The position numbers were made by a program, and so were the translations under genes. A stretch of 64,000 bases of DNA from Mytilus edulis (lineage: Eukaryota; Mollusca; Bivalvia; Mytilida; Mytilidae): positions 29,854,193 through 29,918,192 of the forward strand of contig NC_092354.1 in assembly GCF_963676685.1 (NCBI RefSeq). Direction: 5' to 3'. The notes under the pieces were generated by a model. The model was not told the origin of the DNA. It did no database searches and saw nothing but the letters and a program-made list of their open reading frames with translations. Position 1 is the stretch's first letter. Each line of letters starts with the position of its first letter. Below, in pieces: positions 37,517-49,179 of the stretch.

Positions 37517-37992
37517 AAAGTACCAGGATTATAATATTATACGCCAGACGCGCGTTTCGTCTACATAAGACTCATCAGTGACGCTCAGATCAAAATAGTT
37601 AAAAAGCCAAACAAATACAAAGTTGAAGAGCATTGAGGACCCAAAATTCCAAAAAGTTGTGCCAAATACGGCTAAGGTAATCTACTCCTGGGGTAAGAAA
37701 ATCCTTAGTTTTTCGAATAATTCAAAGTTTTGTAAACAGAAAATTGATAAAATTGACCATATAATTGATATTCATGTCAACACCGAAGTGCTGACTACTG
37801 GGCTGGTGATACCCTCGGGTACGAAACGTCCACCAGCAGTGGCATCGACCCAGTGGTGTAAATAGTTATCAAAAGTACCAGGATTATAATATTATACGCC
37901 AGACGCGCGTTTCGTCTACATAAGACTCATCAGTGACGCTCAGATCAAAATAGTTAAAAAGCCAAACAAATACAAAGTTGAAGAGCATTGAG
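37508..37992 (+). repeat. GCGCGTTTCGTC dispersed repeat, ~354-bp unit, 1.4 tandem copies
   Basis: ATAGTTATCAAAAGTACCAG recurs at 37508 and 37862, so the unit is ~354 bp. Each copy has ACGCCAGACGCGCGTTTCGT and GTTGAAGAGCATTGA. The first copy is full length and ends in ATCGACCCAGTGGTGTAA; the second is cut after the GAGCATTGA. An 80-codon frame (37623-37865) lies wholly in the repeat and is not counted as a gene. Insertion broke the LINE. Confidence 0.9.
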
Positions 37993-38487
37993 TTATTTTC
38001 CCATGTTGCCTTTAAAAGTCATGAATAATGATTTGTTTTTGTTTATGTTCAAATAATCTACAAAACTCTTTCGGCCTAAGGAATATAAGCACGCGATGTT
38101 TGGTTAAAGAATGGATGTTTTTTTCCATACATGTAAACAGGATGAGCCAAGCATTTTTCCTTTGAGCAAAATTTAAAATATATAGAACATGTATCATTAT
38201 TCCACTTTTATTGTTCTTGTGCTATTATCTTAATCATAATAGGGTTAGTAGTTAAAAAAAATGTGTCCGAACTCTGCCATCTAACCAACATTGCTGCATA
38301 GCTATAAAAATTGATTGTTGGTTGCTTTACGCTTTACGTTGGACACAAAAAAGCAGCTCACTATCAATATCTACTACAACTTATTATGGAATAAAGAAAA
38401 ATTCTGGCAAAAAATGAGAAAACATTAATTTCTACTTGATTTACCCTCAAGAAAGAGGTCTTCATCAGCTATTTTTATTTTCAAAAT
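37993..38487. other. No gene seen; LINE-tail fragment at 38309-38343
   Basis: TTGATTGTTGGTTGCTTTAC at 38311 is the inverse of the LINE 3' end seen at 58385. The rest is AT-rich. Confidence 0.45.
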
Positions 38488-38749
38488 CCCCAAGGGTGAC
38501 TGGGGAATAGAAATATGGTCACTCGGTCTTCTCCCGACCGACGCTTGCTGAAGTGGGGCGTCCGTTTGGCTGTGCGGGATGTATAAGTTCGCAGTCACGT
38601 CCGGTCAGAAGGGGGACGTTAAATCCGATGCCTCGTGTAAGGAGAGTGCCACGCTCTTTGCACGTTAAGAACCCTTGCAACAACTCTTTGAGGGGTCCGT
38701 AGGTGGCCTGTTGCAAGGCCAAATTTCTGTCCCTATCCAATATACCCTT
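38488..38749 (+). mobile_element. SINE family A, copy 1 (3'-cut)
   Basis: Starts CCCCAAGGGTGACTGGGG and runs through GGGGCGTCCGTTTGGCTGT and CCTTGCAACAACTCTTTGAG to ATCCAATATACC, then stops. The last ~170 bp including the AATC tail are missing. It is about 90 percent like the other copies by eye. Confidence 0.9.
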
Positions 38750-39080
38750 ATGACTGTTATAACTTTCTAATGGTTGCATCAGTTTTATTACGACTGTGAC
38801 AACCCTTTAAGCGTTTAATCAGTTTATTTATGACTGTTGCAACGTTTTTCGAGTTGGGACAGTTGTAAATCAACTGTTACAACTTTGAAATAGTTGTATC
38901 AGTCCTTTAATGACCGTGACAGTTATTTCTTGCGTTGTTACAGTCGATTTATGTTGTAGACAAACATTTTTAAAGTTGGGACAGTTACAAAAAAACTGCA
39001 GCAGTGAAATTTTACAACTGTCACAACATTAACAAACACTATCAGTCTTAGAACGACTGTTACTGGTATGGACAGACGTT
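38750..39080. repeat. Degenerate repeat of GACTGTTRYAAC-like motifs
   Basis: GACTGTTATAAC, GACTGTGACAAC, GACTGTTGCAAC, CAACTGTTACAAC, ACAACTGTCACAAC and GACTGTTACTGG occur irregularly on both strands. This is an old minisatellite; no gene. Confidence 0.6.
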
Positions 39081-39382
39081 TTTTCGTCCAGTAGTGTGTG
39101 TTGTTATTTCACCTAATTAATATCAAAATGTTTTTATTGTAATCAAATCTTCTCAACTTATGTTTGTCCTCACAGAGCCCTAAGGCATTTCACAAGATAA
39201 TCCTTTAATGACACATTTATTATATCCCTTTGAAATCCCTTAATGATGTCTTAATGATTAAGTGATCAATGTTAAAAACAAAATAATATGATAATTTATT
39301 TATTTTTTACCACCACCTAAGAAACTTATAAGTGACTTTTTCATAGTTTCATGTCTCCTACTACTCCATCAAAGAGTATAGA

Positions 39383-39667
39383 AACAGGTATGGTGCAGTA
39401 CATGATGTTGACATCTCCTTGTCTGAGCCATGTGAAGAAATTGCAATCAGTGCACTGGAATAATGGAAGTCAAACTCAGTGTGCCTTTCTTTTTTGGCTA
39501 ATACAGCTATCAAGTATTTAGCCATTTCCAATACATCAGCTCCTGTAGAAAGGCTTTTTAGTATTGCTGGAAAGGTGTACAGAACTGATCGCTGTTCTCT
39601 TGATGACATCACGTTTGATACACTTATGGTGATAAAGTGCAATGGAGTGAATGGGCATATTAATTAA
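39383..39667 (+). pseudogene. hAT transposase C-terminal dimerisation domain
   Basis: The open frame has YLAISNTSAPVERLFSIAGK, the hallmark of the hAT C-terminal domain, then RTDRCSLDDITFDTLMVIKCN-like ending before a stop near 39665. An in-frame TAA at 39461-39463 follows EEIAISALE in the same frame. Only this end of the transposase is present. It is a fossil remnant of a hAT element whose 3' end lies at 40407. Confidence 0.85.
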
Positions 39668-40407
39668 CCATTATTTGAAGTCTATTTCACTAACACTGTA
39701 TATATATATATATGTACATATATATCCCTGTAATATGTATCATTTTCTTATAAAATCTGTTAATGAAATGTTTATAGTTTTTATATTGAACATGTTGAAA
39801 AAGTAATGTGTAATGTAATGCATTACACAGGCAAAGTAATTGTAATGTAATGCATTACATGTGAGAAAAAATGTAATTGTAATTGACCCCCAAGGGTGAC
39901 TGGGGTATAGAAATATGGTCACTTGGTCTTCTCCCGACCGGCAGTAAAACGCTTGCCGAAGCGGGGCGTCCGTTTGGCTGTGCGGGATGTATCAAGTTCG
40001 CAGTCACGTCCGGTCAGAAGGGGGACGTTAAATCCGATGCCTCGTGTAAAGAGAGTGACACGCTCTTAGCACGTTAAGAACCCTTGCAACAACTCTTTGA
40101 GGGGTCCGTAGGTGACCTGTTGCAAGGCAAACTTTATGTCCTTATCCAATATACCCTCATTTTCCAGTGGCAGTCCAAATTTCCCCGACCATCATCCCAG
40201 ATGGCCTATATTATATCAACCTACTTATTGTATTTATTGTGAACTTGTTCTCGTCCTGAATATGCATGAAATATTTGCCACTGGACGTTAAGCAACCAAC
40301 AATAAATCAATCAATAATTGTAATGGAAGAATCACAAAGTAATTGTAATGTAGTGCATTACATTGTAATTAAATGCATTACATTGCAATGGAATGGCCCC
40401 AGGCCTG
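39668..40407. mobile_element. hAT 3' end with TAATGCATTACA palindromes
   Basis: GTAATGTAATGCATTACA repeats (39805-39860, 40340-40390) and the end CAATGGAATGGCCCCAGGCC-TG at 40407 are the subterminal repeats and terminal motif of a hAT element (the reverse complement begins CAGGCCTGG). A SINE (39887-40315) is nested inside, flanked by AATTGTAATTGA and AATTGTAATGGA, one mismatch. The 5' end was not found. Confidence 0.65.
39887..40315 (+). mobile_element. SINE family A, copy 2 (full length)
   Basis: Full length: head CCCCCAAGGGTGACTGGGG, tail ACGTTAAGCAACCAACAATA-AATCAATCAAT. Flanked by 12-bp near-perfect target duplication (39875-39886, 40316-40327). It is inserted in the hAT remnant, hence younger than it. 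Confidence 0.9.
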
Positions 40408-40429
40408 ATCTATATATAATACGGAGGTA

Positions 40430-40640
40430 TATGGGGAGGGTGGAGATCGTGCGAGGGCTGTATAGCAATGCAAGGTCGTTAACATCGTCCATCATATCAT
40501 CAAACATGTTGAACACCGCCGTATTATTGCGCCTGTCCAAAGTAGGGAGCCGCTTGCCTTTACAAGTCTTGAAAGTGTTTAATGATTTTTTAAAAATTTT
40601 ATTTAGAGTTTAGTATAACGTTCATTGTTCTTCGTTTGAT
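40430..40640 (+). repeat. Diverged 3' part of the 84-1062 retroelement
   Basis: CATCAAACATGTTGAACACC, TTGCGCCTGTCCAAAGTAGG and TATAACGTTCATTGTTCTTC parallel the retroelement positions ~770-895. The coding part is absent. Confidence 0.6.
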
Positions 40641-40682
40641 CAAAGGATGAAACTTAATGAAAAAAGATGAAAACGAATATAC

Positions 40683-40775
40683 CTCAAAGGTTGCTGATGG
40701 TGAGGCGTTGTAACACCTTGCTCCATCATATTCATTGGTCGGTACCAGACACTTGATGTGGTACAGCTTTCCGGC
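40683..40775 (-). CDS. Putative exon, unidentified gene
   Basis: On the minus strand CTCCAG precedes and GTATAT follows a 93-nt block that is exactly 31 codons in phase 0 (AGKLYHIKCLVPTNEYDG, then RCYNASPSATFE). It looks protein-like, but no domain is recognised. It may belong with the exon at 41942-42061. Another frame through it is also open, so support is modest. Confidence 0.3.
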
Positions 40776-41941
40776 CTGGAGATGGCAGCCACCAATAATA
40801 TAACATTGAAAGTAAAAGGGTCGTTATCACTTTATAATCACAGCGAACATTTTAAAGATTGGGATTTGATTTTTTAACTACTAGCAAAATTGTCATATAT
40901 ACACTCAAAACACAGGGAAATTATCGAGAGAAAAAATAGCATTTGATACGAAAAATCGAAGCTGTGGTTGCAATGTTATTTCGCACAGAAGGCGTTTCAA
41001 ACAAGAGATATGTTGCGTAGAAGAATACTAATGTAAATCTGAGAGAATATAAAGTTGACCCCAAAAATCTCATTTCCCTGGATTGAACAATATATGTACA
41101 AGGATGATGCTTACTTTCTTATTCGTATTATAACATATGATTAAAAGATGTTATTTTCTGTGGATATTACTTTGAAATAGTCGGCTTATATTGCGACCTA
41201 AGTAAAGACATGTCGACTTTTAATAGATACACTTGTAATGCCAGCTTTCTGCAACGAAATCCGGACCCCATTTGCAATAGATGCCGCTTCATTCATGGTG
41301 AACACTGGGGGTTTAAAAATTGCTCTTTCAAACCCACCTCAGTTTCGTTGAGGGGACCACTTGTTTTCATTATCTGAAATAAGGAATTCGTGTAATTTAG
41401 ATAAATTCATATTTGGATATTTTAATTTGAACACCGAAATGCTAAAATAATGTATATGTATTACTACAACACCTTCTGTTTTGCTGTCACATAGTTTGAG
41501 TTATATTTGTAATTATGTATTTTATGTATTATTGATATTTTGCAATTTAAATGTATACCTATAGTTTACATATAGACTTCGGTATAAATACAAATTTATA
41601 TTACTAGGCAATATATAGTATCGTCTGCCTAGTATTTTTCTTCAAAATCTGCAAGACTTCAATAATTATTTCTTTTATTGCATAAAAGGGTAGACCTCAC
41701 TTTCTATAATATATATATATATATATATATATAAGGTTGATTTTCTAGGCAATATATATATACTATATATATATGTCCTTCGTAACTTAAATTTTCAACT
41801 TTAAATAATACTTTATACAACTTACAACTGTGTCCGGCCTAAACAGATATCCGTATGTTGGGTCAATAAACATTTTAATGAATTTCAGTTGGTCATCCCT
41901 GTTAAGCTGCTTGGCTTTTTTCTTTCTTTGAATGTGGCTAC
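40776..41941. other. No firm gene; one weak exon-like stretch, AT microsatellite
   Basis: The minus strand at ~41306-41373 follows TTATTTCAG and reads IMKTSGPLNETEVGLKEQF, but its donor and phase do not fit the neighbours. An (AT)n tract lies at 41710-41732. Confidence 0.35.
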
Positions 41942-42061
41942 CTGACATAGTTTGTTCTCCACAATTGCCCACACTGTGTATTTAAGGGATTTCCCATTAG
42001 CGGAGAATCTACTCCTGACGGGATATGATATTACCTCTTCAAGGAAAAATGCTTTGACATT
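41942..42061 (-). CDS. Putative exon, unidentified gene
   Basis: Minus-strand 120-nt block, exactly 40 codons in phase 0, between TTTATTTCAG and GTAGCC. It reads NVKAFFLEEVISYP, then FSANGKSLKYTVWAIVENK and LCQ. Clean splice flanks and composition favour a real or formerly real exon; the product is unknown. Confidence 0.4.
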
Positions 42062-43582
42062 CTGAAATAAAGATAAGATTTGGCCCTTGTGCTGAACTTT
42101 TCAAAATTTTTTACAACTTGTTACTATATTATTATTAAATTCTTTTCTTAAAAAATTTAACTTATAAAGGGGAAACTGACATTTATGATATAGTTGCCAA
42201 TGAGATAACAGTCTGGACACTTATCATCAGAGTCCAAGTCTCTTTTAGCAGTGACAGTTAAATTACAAGTCACTTTACATACATCAACAATCAATACATT
42301 CCATTGTTTTAAGGCAAATGAGGAAAATAAGAGTAACAATAGCTTTTGCCTTACTGCATGCACAAGAGAATATTAGAAATTAAAATATAAATAAGTAAAT
42401 ATCAGAGGCAAAAAAGACAGGACTTAGCCACTGGACTCTTAGTAAAGTATGACTTATCCTTAGGGGAGTTGATGTATACTAGAAAAAATGATGTTGATGA
42501 TTTGACCCCATCAATCAGCATTTTAGCATTACATTATTGTCAATTGCTATCTGCTCTATTTGTTCCAACCTGTTATGAGAGTCAAAACGTATACCTAGGG
42601 TGGGAATTAAACCCATGTACGTTCTTTTACTTTATTGTTCTTTGTGTACATAAAATGTACATGTACATGAAATATATCAAATGCAAAAAAATGCTGTAAT
42701 GTATCATTACACTCTCATTAGTTAAGGACCAAGAAAAGGAAGTCCCTGCGCCTACCTAGACGTATTTCTTGAGTAAGATTTATTATATTACTCTTGAAAG
42801 TATAACACGATAAAGGTTATTGGTAAGTATATAGTAACATCAACGTGTAATTCAGGTAAACAAACTGTCAAACATAAACAATCTACCACGTGTTTGTCTG
42901 CTGTGCTTGAATTCAAAACGACCCATCAGGCTTATTTACACGAATTGTTGCTCAATCAGACAGTTAAATATGTCCGTTTACCTTGTGGGGTCTGTTAAGA
43001 ATGGATTTGCTGTTATAAATTGTGTATGCATGGAAATATAAGGAAGATAACATTGATTTTTACCGTAACTTTTGAATACACAACATTCCCAAGGTATCCC
43101 CACAAAACACATGGCTACTTTGTAACGACGGCTGGTAACGTGTAGCCACTTTCTAACGGCAAATGTAATTGGATGATATTTAAAGATCAATAATAAAATT
43201 GCTAATAAATGATTGGATACGAATTTGTGTCAGATTATAAATAGGTGAAAAAATGTAAACATTGAAATCCGCCATCTTGACGTAGGAAACAAACTAATTT
43301 TCAGTCTTGGATTAAAGGACATTGCGCACATTGCCAGCGTATCATGCATAAACAGTCATCTGCAAATATATCTTTTAATTTGTGTTTTACAATTACTTTT
43401 CTATGTTTTAGTTAATTTAATGTTTTAATTTACTACAGAATGGGACATCGTTCTCAAAGATGCCGTAGAAAAAATTATAGGTGGCGCTGTTTGTGGGCGT
43501 AAACATTTTACATACGGGTTCTTTTTTTGTCGACAAATTGACCTCTATCTGTCAGATTCAGGCGTTTGCCTTCCAACTGGTA
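42062..43582. other. No gene seen; possible minus-strand first exon at ~43278
   Basis: The minus strand has CAAGATGGCGGATTTCAATG near 43277, an ATGGCGG start in a YY1-like context seen at many animal promoters. No exon downstream could be joined to it with confidence. The rest is AT-rich. Confidence 0.3.
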
Positions 43583-43880
43583 AAGTAAATATAACAAAAA
43601 ACACACTTAACAGTAACAGTAATAATAATAAATAAAATAATTGTGTCGTTCAAAGTATGACGGGATACATAATTACAGAGTCACGCCAAATATATATCAC
43701 AAAAAACAGACTTAACAGAAAAAGAAGTATTAATAAATAAAATAGTTTTGTCATTCAAAGTATGACAAGATACATAAGTAATATTAATAAATAAATAATT
43801 GTCCCGTTCAAAGTATGATGGTACACATAAGCACAGAGTCACGTCAAATGAATATCTCAAAAAACTGACTTAAGATTTTC
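43583..43880. repeat. Imperfect tandem repeat, ~105-160 bp steps
   Basis: CGTTCAAAGTATGACGGGAT (43650), CATTCAAAGTATGACAAGAT (43753) and CGTTCAAAGTATGATGGTAC (43808) recur with AACAGACTTAACAG and AATAAATAAAATAG. Three diverged copies, one shortened. Confidence 0.85.
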
Positions 43881-44280
43881 TATAACATCGGTCTTGGAAT
43901 ACATGTTTTTCTTCGGAATTTCAGACTCCTAAAAAAAAACACGTTTTTGACCATATTTTGATGAGAATTCTAAACGCTTCAGACGATTTTATTCTCTCAA
44001 CTTTAATATCTCCTGATGCCTCCAATATTTGCCTATATCCATTTCTACCAAAATACTCATATCTATAATGGCAAGGTAAGGGACATTCTTTGTGCGGTTT
44101 GTTGGTTCAACATAAAATCCTTTACAGATTTGTTCTCAAGATTTGGTCTACTACCTATATCAACAGACTGTATAATGTGAGCGTTTGCAGGGGAAGTGTT
44201 ACCCAACACAAGTGGAGTGGAGTCCAAATTATGCAGGGATCTTCCAAGGGTATTTTACATAAGAAACATAAATGCTTAAT
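43881..44280. other. No gene seen
   Basis: A plus-strand 89-codon frame at 44090 runs into the SINE and is not supported. Confidence 0.45.
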
Positions 44281-44714
44281 ATTGATGGATTGTTGGTTGC
44301 TTAACGTCCAGTGGCAAATATTTCATGCATATTCAGGACAAGAGCAGATTAACAATTAACAATAAATACAATAGGTAGGTCTTGTCATAATAGAGGCCAT
44401 ATGGGATGATGGTCTGGAACATTTGGACTGCCACTGGAAAATGAGGTTTTCTTTGGATAGGGACAGAAATTTTGCCTTGCAACAGGCCACCTACGGACCC
44501 CTCAAAGAGTTGTTGCAAGGGTTCTTAACGTGCAAAGAGCGTGGCACTCTCATTACACGAGGCATCGGATTTAACGTCCCCCTTCTGACCGGACGTGACT
44601 GCGAACTTGATACATCCCGCACAGCCAAACGGACGCCCCACTTCGACAAGCGTTTTACTGCCGGTCGGGAGAAGACCAAATGACCATATTTCTATACCCC
44701 AGTCACCCTTGGGG
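44281..44714 (-). mobile_element. SINE family A, copy 3
   Basis: Reverse orientation: tail ATTGATGGATTGTTGG at left, head CCCCAGTCACCCTTGGGG at right. Full length, no clear target duplication. Frames on both strands inside it are repeat artefacts. Confidence 0.9.
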
Positions 44715-45424
44715 TTTCTTGTGGTTATGATGTTTAAATTTGTTCACTTTGATCAATAGGTAGTTAAAAAGATCAAGTTTTGAATACTCAATAATCTGGT
44801 TTATTTGTTAATATTATAGACCTTTCAACTGCAAGATTACTGAAATGTTAAAACAGTTTCAAACAGTTATTACACTTAGATGCAACATCATGCTCGACAC
44901 TCAAGAGCTTGCATCTTTCCTTCTTATCTGTGCTTGATGAACACCATACATATGTTTTCTGTGTGAATGTATTTTCAGCAAACTAAGATCTAAAACTACG
45001 TCAACTTGACCAAAATGGTCAGTTGATCCCTTAAAGCATTATTGACCTTTAAAGGCAATTTTTAACAATTTTCAATAATCTGGTAAAATTTTGTAATTTT
45101 TTACAAAATATTTTCCTTTGTATCTAAAAGGCCAAGTTTAATGTAGATACAGAAAAGTGCAAGAAGCAAGAATAATCAGTAAAGTAAGATTTACAAACAC
45201 ATCACCATGACCAAAACATAATTTTGTCATAAATCCATCTGTGTCCCTGGTTTTTTTATGCAACATTATTAGTCTTCAAGACTACCGTCGCCGGGAAAAG
45301 GTTCCATCTACCACTTTAATATGAGACTTGTAGATTACAACACATCTTTTGATATACACAGAAAGTTACGAACCCTTGGTGAAAACAAGCCATGGTAATT
45401 ATAATTACTTTATAATTAATAGAT
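44715..45424. repeat. Intergenic, with common bivalve repeat at ~44990-45250
   Basis: ACTAAGATCTAAAACTACG, TTGATCCCTTAAAGCATTA and AAGTGCAAGAAGCAAGAATA are related to the repeat class at 27250, as I remember it. No exon seen. Confidence 0.5.
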
Positions 45425-45630
45425 ACTTATTGGTTACAACCCATAATTGTGGTTCAAATATACCACTTATTGTGGATAAAGATTACCAATACTTGTGGTT
45501 ACAGTATACCAACAACTGTGGTTAAACCATTCCAACAATTATGGTTAAAGTATACCAATAATTATGGTTAAAGTATACCAAAAACTAAGATTAAAAACTA
45601 TACCAAGAATTGTGGTTAAAAATAACCAGA
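45425..45630. repeat. Minisatellite, ~24-bp unit
   Basis: The unit AATTATGGTTAAAGTATACC recurs about nine times with changes (TTGTGGTTACAGTATACC, ATTGTGGTTAAAAATAACC). Confidence 0.9.
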
Positions 45631-45806
45631 TCTTATTCAGAGACGAGAAAATGTTCTACAGACCATTCTACTAGAAATGTCGTTTCTAAAAGCAAAAAAG
45701 TGGACAAGCTATTGTTTTCAATCAAGACCAGATACGGCCAGAATTTTTGTTTTTAAAAGGCAAATCCCAGAGTCAGATTTTTTCTTTCAAATATCTCAGA
45801 CTGCCT
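45631..45806. other. No gene seen
   Basis: Short AT-rich spacer. Confidence 0.5.
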
Positions 45807-46259
45807 TCTCAAACAAATTGATTGATTGATTGTTGGTTGCTTAACGTCCAGTGGCAAATATTTCATGCATATTCAGGACGAGAACAAGTTCACAATAAAT
45901 ACAATAGGCAGGTTGATACGATAGAGGCCATCCGGGATGATGGTCGGGGAAATTTGGACTACCACTGGAAAATGAGTTTTTTTTTGGATAGGGACAGAAA
46001 TTTTGCCTTACAACAGGCCACCTACGGACCCCTCAAAAGAGTTGTTGCAAGGGTTCTTAACGTGCAAAGAGCGTGGCACTCTCTTTACACGAGGCATCGG
46101 ATTTAACGTCCCCCTTCTGACCGGACGTGACTGCGAACTTAATACATCCCGCACAGCCAAACGGACGCCCCACTTCGGCAAGCGTTTTACTGCCGGTCGG
46201 GAGAAGACCAAGTGACCATATTTCTATACCCCAGTCACCCTTGGGGGTCTCAAACAAAT
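45807..46259 (-). mobile_element. SINE family A, copy 4, with perfect 12-bp duplication
   Basis: SINE body 45819-46247 in reverse orientation. Both sides carry TCTCAAACAAAT (45807-45818 and 46248-46259), a perfect target duplication, with the TTGA-repeat tail next to the left one. Confidence 0.95.
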
Positions 46260-47051
46260 AGTTCGTATCTAGAGGTTATGCTGACTAATGTAATAGAGTA
46301 TAAATTTCTGTCTCGTGGAATTGCGAAATAGAAGTCAATACGTTCTTGCTCAATCCTGTGTCGCTTTGAAGATGTCATGATTGTCATCCTCAGTCTATCC
46401 ATGTGTTTCACAATGACTGAGTGACGTTTTAACGGCGAACTGGTCAACTCCACCATAGCGAATCACATGACTTTGACATAATCAGTAAATACCAGCAAAA
46501 AACATCATTATATAAGTAAAGAATTGTCGCATAAAAAAGAAATACACGGGAAAAGGCAAAGTTCTCGAAGTCTTGAAGTCTTGTCTGATTAATCAGTTTA
46601 CCAAAAAAAAAAATGTCCAAGAAAAGGGGGGCATGTGCTCTGAGAATAATGATCCTTTATTCTATATTTTTGCTTTTTAACTAACTTTGTTTTGTTGTCC
46701 TTATTTAATTCCGCATTCTCGATTCCAGACTAAGTTAACTCTCACATATATTTGACTCGAGTCATTATACTTACTTGGATCCTCGAATACGGAAACCCGG
46801 AAATCTTTTCACCGTAGTCGTTCTATGACACAAAAGGACGCTCGTCTGCTGATGTTTGAAATGGTCAGACAGTTGATACAAAGAACTTTGGTTTTTCAAA
46901 CAGATGGTTCAAAAAGCTATTGTAAACATATATATATAGAAATGGGTTACATTGGTCGATTAACTGGAAGAAACCGGGGAACGAAACATACATTTTAGAA
47001 AGTCATCGCAACAAAACTCAAAAGTGTACCGTTTTGACTTTTGCATGGATC
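46260..47051. other. No gene seen
   Basis: No recognised repeat or exon; a minus-strand 68-codon frame near 46250 starts in the SINE flank. Confidence 0.5.
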
Positions 47052-47619
47052 ACATTCGTTTTCAAAATTCAACATTCGTTTTCAACTTTCAACATTCGTT
47101 TTCAATAATCAACAATTGTTTGTTAACATTTAACATTTGATTTTCATCATTGAACATTTGTTTTCAACATTCGTTTTAACATTCAACAATTGTTTGTTAA
47201 CATTTAACATTCGATTTTCAACATTCAACATTCGTTTTCAACATTCAACTTTCGTTTGCAACACTCGATTTCCAAAATTCAACTTTCTATTTTCAACTTT
47301 CAACATTCGTTTGTAACATTCAACATTCGTTTTAAACATTTGTTTTCAACTTTCAACATTCGCTTTCAACATTCAACAATCGTTCACAACATGCAATTTT
47401 CATTTTTCAACATTCAACATTTGTTTTCAACATTCAACTTTTGTTTGCAACATTCGATTTTTAACTTTCAACATTCGTTTTGAACATTCAATATCCGTTT
47501 TCAACATTCGTTTTCAACATTCGTTTTCAACATTCAACTTTCGTTTGCAACATTCGATCTTCAGCTTTCAACATTCGTTGTTAACATTCAGCATTCATTT
47601 TCAACATTCGTTTTTAACA
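47052..47619. repeat. Minisatellite of TTTTCAACATTCAACATTCG type
   Basis: About 570 bp of CATTCGTTTTCAA, CATTCAACTTTCGTTTGCAA and CATTTAACATT variants, 10-20 bp steps. The strand is strongly T/C-biased with almost no G. A 75-codon open frame in it is a repeat artefact. Confidence 0.95.
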
Positions 47620-47883
47620 ATTTTTTGTGTATGTATATTTGTGCAGTTATGAAAGATCTAGTATTTCAATATGTGCTCTTTAAGTTACTTACCTGGAACT
47701 ATTGATAAAGCTTTTTCAAAGTAAACAAAGGCAACAGTAGTATACCGCTGTTCAAAACTAAAAAATCCATGGACAAAAAACAAAATTGGGGTAACAAACT
47801 AAAACCGAGGGAAACGCATTAAATATAAGAGAACAAAATTTGGAATAAAATCCTTATTTTTTATTTTACCATGTACAACTTAC
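47620..47883. other. No gene seen; short mussel-repeat piece
   Basis: CAGTAGTATACCGCTGTTC (47736) is a fragment of a common repeat. It lies downstream of the DUF7869 pseudogene, where the rest of that gene is missing. Confidence 0.4.
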
Positions 47884-48378
47884 CGGTTTTTGTTCTCTCT
47901 TGAACAATTGTCCATTTGAAGGTATAAAATGTATGGAATTGAATCCTATAAAAGAAAAAAATACATGAACCAGGATTGGTAAGGTTAAATTCGTAGAATG
48001 AGGCCATTGAAATTAGTAAAAGCTGCCCTAAACCCCTACGCCATGAACAATGGTACCGACTAAGTGCGTTCTCAAGCGCCACATTCTTGACATAAATTTG
48101 CTCATATGCATAAAATTTGGTATAAATGTCTTCTGCTGGTCCATTCCTTCAATTATGATGGACATATATTTGTTTGGCTCCTTTCTGCTCTTAGCACAAT
48201 GTTTGTAATACTTTCGTCTCTCTTGGCTGAAAAGATAAAAAAAACATTGATATACCTGATGCTAATAACAAAAGATCCTTTGTAAGCATCTGTACATACC
48301 CCACATCTACAAGTTGTACTCTGGCATTCAAAATATTACCAGATTCCTATATATTTAAAAGACTCTTAACACCAACAA

Positions 48379-48833
48379 TAGTCAACTAATATTGATTGAT
48401 TGATTATTGGTTGCTTAACGTCCAGTGGCACATATTTCATGCATATTCAGGACGAGAACAAGTTCACAATAAATACAATAGGTAGGTTGATACAATAGAG
48501 GCCATTCAGGAATTATGGTCGGAGAAATTTGGACTGCCACCGGAAAAGGAGGGTATATGGATAGGGACAGAAATTTTGCCTTGCAACAGGCCACCTACGG
48601 ACCCCTCAAAAAGTTGTTGCAAGGGTTCTTAACGTGCAAAGAGCGTGGCACTCTCTTTACACGAGGCATCGGATTTAACGTCCCCCTTCAGACCGGACAT
48701 GACTGCGAACTTGATACATCCCGCACAGCCAAACGGACGCCCCACTTCGGCTAGCGTTTTACTGCCGGTCGGGAAAAGACCAAGTGACCATATTTCTATA
48801 CCCCAGTCACGCTTGGGGGTTAGTAAACTAATA
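48379..48833 (-). mobile_element. SINE family A, copy 5, in a DUF7869 intron
   Basis: Body 48392-48820, reverse orientation, flanked by TAGTCAACTAATA (48379-48391) and TAGTAAACTAATA (48821-48833), one mismatch in 13. It lies between the 48256-48346 and ~49367 exon pieces. Confidence 0.9.
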
Positions 48834-49179
48834 AAAAAACCTTGTTGATGTGAACATTTGTATGTTCTTTTCATTTATTAGCTTCATGAAATGTTGTATT
48901 GTTTTAAATAAGATGCAATTGTATCACATATACCATCTGGAGCAATGGGGAATAACTCATAGAAAATAATGAATCATAAATCAAAAGCTTCCACCAATTA
49001 AACTACATACTCATTAACAGCAAAGTTTTATAATTTATCATAATCCTTCTGTGTGCTATCAGACCTGTTTATTTGTTTATTGAGAACTTTATATTTTATA
49101 TGGTATTGACGTGAAAGCCTTTTTAAATACAGGTTTATTGTTTGCTCATATATTGTGCTGAAATAATAATGTCTAAGAG
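48834..49179. other. Intron-like spacer, no gene seen
   Basis: AT-rich sequence between two SINE copies. Confidence 0.45.

Noticed and set aside
37623-37865. 80-codon frame
   Set aside because: Fully inside the dispersed GCGCGTTTCGTC repeat.
44423-48754. Many 60-95 codon frames with CKERGTL and related peptides
   Set aside because: All are translations of SINE family A copies on either strand.
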